Source of the DNA: Cerioporus squamosus | Taxonomy: Eukaryota > Basidiomycota > Agaricomycetes > Polyporales > Polyporaceae | Direction of reading: 5' to 3' | DNA: 12,187 nt | NCBI GenBank assembly: GCA_022592435.1 | Contig: JABYQS010000851.1 | Coordinates: forward strand, 1 to 12,187 | Shown: positions 9,165-12,187 of the stretch, piece by piece | Layout: each line of letters starts with the position of its first letter | Numbering within the stretch: the stretch's first letter is position 1 | Notes under the pieces: generated by a model | Databases searched by the model: none | The model's input: only the letters and a program-made list of their open reading frames with translations | What the model was told of the DNA's origin: nothing | Translations under genes and position numbers: made by a program

Positions 9165-10058
9165 TTAGGACGAGTAGGCTTCTTTGGCGTCCCGGAAGGT
9201 GACGCTCAATGCATCCTAAGACGGTGTCAGCATCTACGAACATTCAACTCAACGCAGACTAGATGACTTACAAACTGGAGAACGGCATTGTCCCGCTGCG
9301 TCGGGATCAAGTCGATGAGGAAGAAGGCCAGGGTCTACGAGAGGACATGTCAGTCTCCTCATCCCATCTCCAGAGACAGCGAAGCAACTTACGTCTACAC
9401 CTTTCTCCACGCCACCGAGAGCCGACGCGATCGGTGCGGTGAGGAAGAACTGAGACGCCAGGGACTGCAGACACGCAGGTAAGAGGTACGCCCTCGCCCG
9501 ATAACACATTCACTCACCTGCTTGCCGATAATGGTCTCGAGGAGCAACCTAACCGAATTATACAATGAGGTAGGTGTCTTGGAATGCCGGAACAAACGGT
9601 CGCCTTATGGACTTACTGGTGGACCACAACGAAGCCCGTTAGGACGTCGACAATCTCCTTGGCGGCGCTGTCTGAGAAAGTCGCGGTGTCCTTGACGTTG
9701 CAGGTGAGGCAATACAAGATCAGCCGTTCGCTCGAGCCAGGGCGAGAAAGGATGCTCACCCCGCGGATGATACCGGCGAAGCTCCCGACCGACCTTGCGA
9801 TGTCACGCAGGCCGCTGGCAATTTCCTAGCAGCCGATAGGATAGTGAGCAAGTGTGATGACGGACAAATCAAAACACCCACCGGACCCCGAGTCGGGATG
9901 TTGGAGCGCTTGATCTCAGAGACGACGACTTGAAGGCTGGCGGATTGCTCGGTGACGGAGCGGATGGCGTTCACCACGGTGTTCTCCGTCTGGGCGAGAG
10001 CCCCGACACCGAGCATGGCGACACCGAGGACGGTGAACAGCTTTCCGAGGAACTTCAT
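9165..10058 (-). CDS. UVI-1/HsbA-like secreted protein, copy A, seven exons
   Basis: Exons: 9882-10058, 9760-9825, 9617-9690, 9518-9548, 9393-9464, 9272-9334, 9165-9215; introns are 53-69 bp. The product is 177 residues. Residues 1-22 (MKFLGKLFTVLGVAMLGVGALA) are a signal peptide, and the mature protein has no cysteine, which excludes a hydrophobin. Typical blocks are AIRSVTEQSASL, GLRDIARSVGSFAGIIRG, EIVDVLTGFVVVHQLLLETI, FFLTAPIASALGGVEKGVD and TLAFFLIDLIPTQRDN, an all-helical, amphipathic pattern. Introns 1 and 2 are placed by alignment with copy B; intron 2 has a less usual AAG acceptor. In-frame ATG codons upstream of 10058 are rejected because they lie above or within about 30 bp of the TATA box. 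The family is known in Agaricomycetes as UVI-1 or HsbA-like, named here from memory; the exact ligand is unknown. No lesion is visible. Confidence 0.82.
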
Positions 10059-10148
10059 GGTTGGGTGGAGGGTTGAAAGCCTGAGTGATGTCGGACGGGC
10101 TGGGTTCGAGCGAAGTCGAATGGGGACCATCGCAGGGGCATTGCGGGT

Positions 10149-10155
10149 CTTTATA
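10149..10155 (-). promoter_or_regulatory. TATA box of UVI-1/HsbA-like copy A
   Basis: GTATAAAGACCC on the minus strand contains TATAAAG about 92 bp upstream of the copy A ATG. It matches the copy B promoter closely and places transcription downstream of the two extra in-frame ATG codons. Confidence 0.65.
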
Positions 10156-10189
10156 CGAGGAGGCTCCGCGGACTCCATGATTATGTCGG

Positions 10190-10689
10190 TCGTTGTGACA
10201 TGTCCATTTTTGCACGGCGCGATACTCCAGTAAAAGCTTCATCTCTAAGAGCAGGATCTGTCTCAATGTTCCCTAGCCGGCCAAGTTACCGGTCACTGTG
10301 GATCACGACTCGATGCGAGTTGTGTGAGGTGTCATAACAAGAAGTTCGAGAACATGGGATTCGAGCTACAATATCGCAGGGATGCCATTGCACGTAATCC
10401 CAAAAAGTAACAACCAGAGATGACTGACCTCCGCGATTCCTAATTGGAGGAGCTACATACGAAGAGAAGGAGAGGACGCGATTCTCCTCGCGCAGCCCTA
10501 GCCCGTCGCGGTTACGTGACCGTACTAGAAGCAGGATTACTTAGGTGGTCAACTTCCAGGATGGCAGCGGCGGGACCTGGCCTGCTCTACCATGGCGAAC
10601 TCCTTCCCTAGTTTCCATAAATAATGCCGCTCATAAAAAGCGAATCTCCGCGGGCCAAAGCCTTCTTGCAAGCGGATGCGGGCAGGAAG
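10190..10689. other. Extra segment in the C-A spacer, no gene seen
   Basis: The A-B spacer is related to the C-A spacer almost up to the TATA box of copy B, but here about half a kilobase separates the end of that relatedness from the TATA box of copy A. I find no terminal inverted repeat, target-site duplication or coding frame that explains it. An old insertion in this spacer or a loss from the A-B spacer would both fit. Confidence 0.4.
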
Positions 10690-11169
10690 GAGGTGAGTAT
10701 AGCATGCATCGGATGGACTCAGGAACAGCTTTGGTCCCCGAGGCGGAGCCCTTTGCAACGTCTCTCAGAAAGGCCACCGAAGGCGGACGCCGAGTGCCGG
10801 AGAAGAGACGAATTCCTGTCAGTGAGCAGTTCCACGACCAACTACGAGCGACGGCTGTCGAGGAAGAATCCGGGTCCGTGAATGACCGGTGCTTGCACGA
10901 TGCGGTCAAGAGGTGAGGAGGAACGTTTGCGATCGTGCGCGCACGTTTGACCCGGATAAGAATCAGCATGACTCTGTAAAGGACGGTCCTACGGTACTTC
11001 CGTCTGCCTTGTCGGAGGAGCTGCTCTCGACCGCTGAGCCGCCTGTTGTATGGGCGGCTCTCGCCATGCAAACGGCCTCATTCTGAGTCGCATCATCAAG
11101 AATTCGCATCCTGAGCAAGTGATAACACGTATCGGACCATGACTCCGTGATGACAGTCTGCGGCAGATC
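10690..11169. repeat. Spacer downstream of remnant C, related to 8700-9164
   Basis: Collinear with the A-B spacer, same orientation, with dispersed mismatches and small gaps. Relatedness also continues into the 3' UTR of remnant C, where GCGAACGCCGGC is shared with the copy A 3' flank. The plus-strand frame 10545-10916 and the minus-strand frame 10631-11071 cross it but have no counterpart of convincing similarity, so I call no gene. Confidence 0.65.
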
Positions 11170-11411
11170 TCATGAGGAACTCCCGCGAACGCCGGCGGAG
11201 GACGACACTACTTGTTCAGGACGAGGTCGCGAGAGGCTCTCCGCGGGCGGAAGCACGCAGTCGACCTTCACAGCGTCTTGGAAGGTGACGCTCGACGCAG
11301 CCTACGCGAGTCGTGAGTAGGCATGCACATTCCGGCGCTGATCGAACAACGTACAAACCAGATATTGTCCCGCTGGATCGGAATTAAGTCGATGTCGTGG
11401 AATATGGAGAT
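11170..11411 (-). pseudogene. UVI-1/HsbA-like copy C, only the last two exons remain
   Basis: Exon 6 (11355-11411) reads ISIFHDIDLIPIQRDNIWF, matching TLAFFLIDLIPTQRDNAVLQF of copy A with two residues missing. It is followed by a 53-bp intron (GTACGT to GCGTAG, 11302-11354) and exon 7 starting AASSVTFQDAVK, matching DALSVTFRDAKE. After that about 36 bases not found in copy A shift the frame, and reading continues to TGA at 11170-11172, well past the position of the normal stop. Exons 1-5 are absent: the intron-5-like sequence ends at 11482, and about 10 bp beyond it is the stop codon of the neighbouring gene. Without promoter, start or signal peptide it cannot make the family product on its own. 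Confidence 0.8.
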
Positions 11412-11491
11412 CTATGAAGGAGCGCGGTGGGTCAATTCCGGCGTCCTGTCCTCGACGACATCGAGTAGAGTGCATTGCTCACCAGCTGATA

Positions 11492-12187
11492 TCACCACAT
11501 CGGTATCCCCTCGTACACTTGCCAAGCCTCGTAGATGGTCATCCCGCCGACCGCACTCGCCTGCATCCACATCTCCACAAACTCCTGGTCATAAAGGGAA
11601 GGCGGTTCCCATTTCCACTTCTTTCCCTTCTGCCGGTACCATCCGGGCAGCCTGATGCTCGTCCCCTGGCCGGCGGGCTTCTTCTCATACGCGAGACCTC
11701 TGTTGAGGCAGTTCTGGCAGTGGGTAGCGACACCGGTGAGTGCAAGACGAGTACGCGCGTCGAGCGTGCTGTCGTCAACCAAACGTGTGCGGTAGACGGG
11801 GAAGGGTGTCGGAAGACGAAGTCCTCGTCTGGCATGCGGAACACGACAGGGATGACGCCAGCGAGTGCCGGGTTCCGATCCTCCTTTATAATTGCCTTCA
11901 CATATTCACGGCAGCTGTTCATCAGACCGTCCCACGGGGCTTTTAGGACCTCTGATTTGTCTTTGTGTAGAAGGTCGACGGAGAGAAGATGAAAAGGAGC
12001 GGCGGGATTGCCGTCCAGTTCTGGCGCATACTGATGAAGACAACGACGCCCCGCGGCGCTGAGAGCGCATGTGACACCGCCGGCGAGGTACACAGTGCAG
12101 TCCAGCAGACCTTTGACTGACTCGGCATGTATGTCGACCCAGTCCGCGAAGATCTTGGCAACGTTAATAGGTGAGGGTTCTTCATCT
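11492..12187 (-). CDS. Unidentified protein, N-terminus outside window, one frame break
   Basis: The frame is open from the right edge and ends at TGA 11492-11494, giving about 231 residues here with no intron needed. The first part includes KIFADWVDIHAE, LDCTVYLAGGV, LLSVDLLHKDKSEVLK, CREYVKAIIKEDRNPALAGV and VVFRMPDEDFVFR. Around 11806-11812 one base appears missing, and the next frame reads PVYRTRLVDDSTLDAR, LTGVATHCQNCLNRG, LPGWYRQKGKKWKWEPP, YDQEFVEMWMQAS and ends YEAWQVYEGIPMW. Both halves look like real protein: balanced composition, GC-ending codons and tryptophan-rich hydrophobic patches. One CxxC (HCQNC) is present but no full zinc-binding set. There is no signal peptide or membrane segment in the visible part. 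I do not recognise the family. The lesion resembles those in the NmrA-like and OST48 genes and may be a sequence error. Confidence 0.7.

Noticed and set aside
9165..10058. Hydrophobin identity for the small secreted genes
   Set aside because: The mature proteins lack cysteine, while hydrophobins need eight.
10455..10500. Hairpin with CGCGA and TCGCG arms
   Set aside because: Only five base pairs of stem; expected by chance.
10690..11169. A conserved small gene in the related spacers
   Set aside because: Short minus-strand peptides such as RxPPSV and xPES occur in both copies, but the frames are not maintained around gaps and no start or splice pattern is shared.

Overview
The window looks like nuclear DNA of a mushroom-forming basidiomycete (Agaricomycetes, possibly Polyporales; the order is an inference). 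Introns are many and short, mostly 50-75 bp, with GTRNGT donors, CTGAC/CTAAC-like branch sites and YAG acceptors. The proteins I recognise are fungal. All supported genes lie on the minus strand, so they are transcribed from high to low coordinates.

Layout: 1-1099 holds no recognisable gene. 1100-2472 is an NmrA-like NAD(P)-binding oxidoreductase in six exons, one of them an inferred 7-nt microexon, with one single-base frame break. 2473-3159 is intergenic. 3160-4714 encodes the OST48/Wbp1 subunit of the ER oligosaccharyltransferase in five exons, also with one single-base frame break. 4715-5813 is an intergenic stretch containing a likely 3'-UTR intron of the next gene. 5814-6233 is an intact single-exon cerato-platanin. 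6342-7662 is intergenic apart from one doubtful plus-strand ORF.

From 7663 to 11411 there is a head-to-tail array of one family of small, secreted, cysteine-free proteins (UVI-1/HsbA-like). Two complete copies (7663-8591 and 9165-10058) share a seven-exon structure with the same intron phases, and most matching exons have the same length. A third copy survives only as its last two exons (11170-11411). The spacers between copies are themselves related, so the duplicated unit was gene plus downstream spacer. At 11492-12187 an unidentified gene enters from the right edge, lacks its N-terminus, carries a third single-base frame break, and directly abuts the truncated third copy.

The cerato-platanin and the two UVI-1/HsbA-like proteins are all predicted to be secreted and small, and both families are linked to fungal surfaces. 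The OST48 and NmrA-like genes look like ordinary cellular neighbours. The three one-base deletions, one of them in a gene expected to be essential, point first to indel errors in the assembly rather than to three independent pseudogenes.
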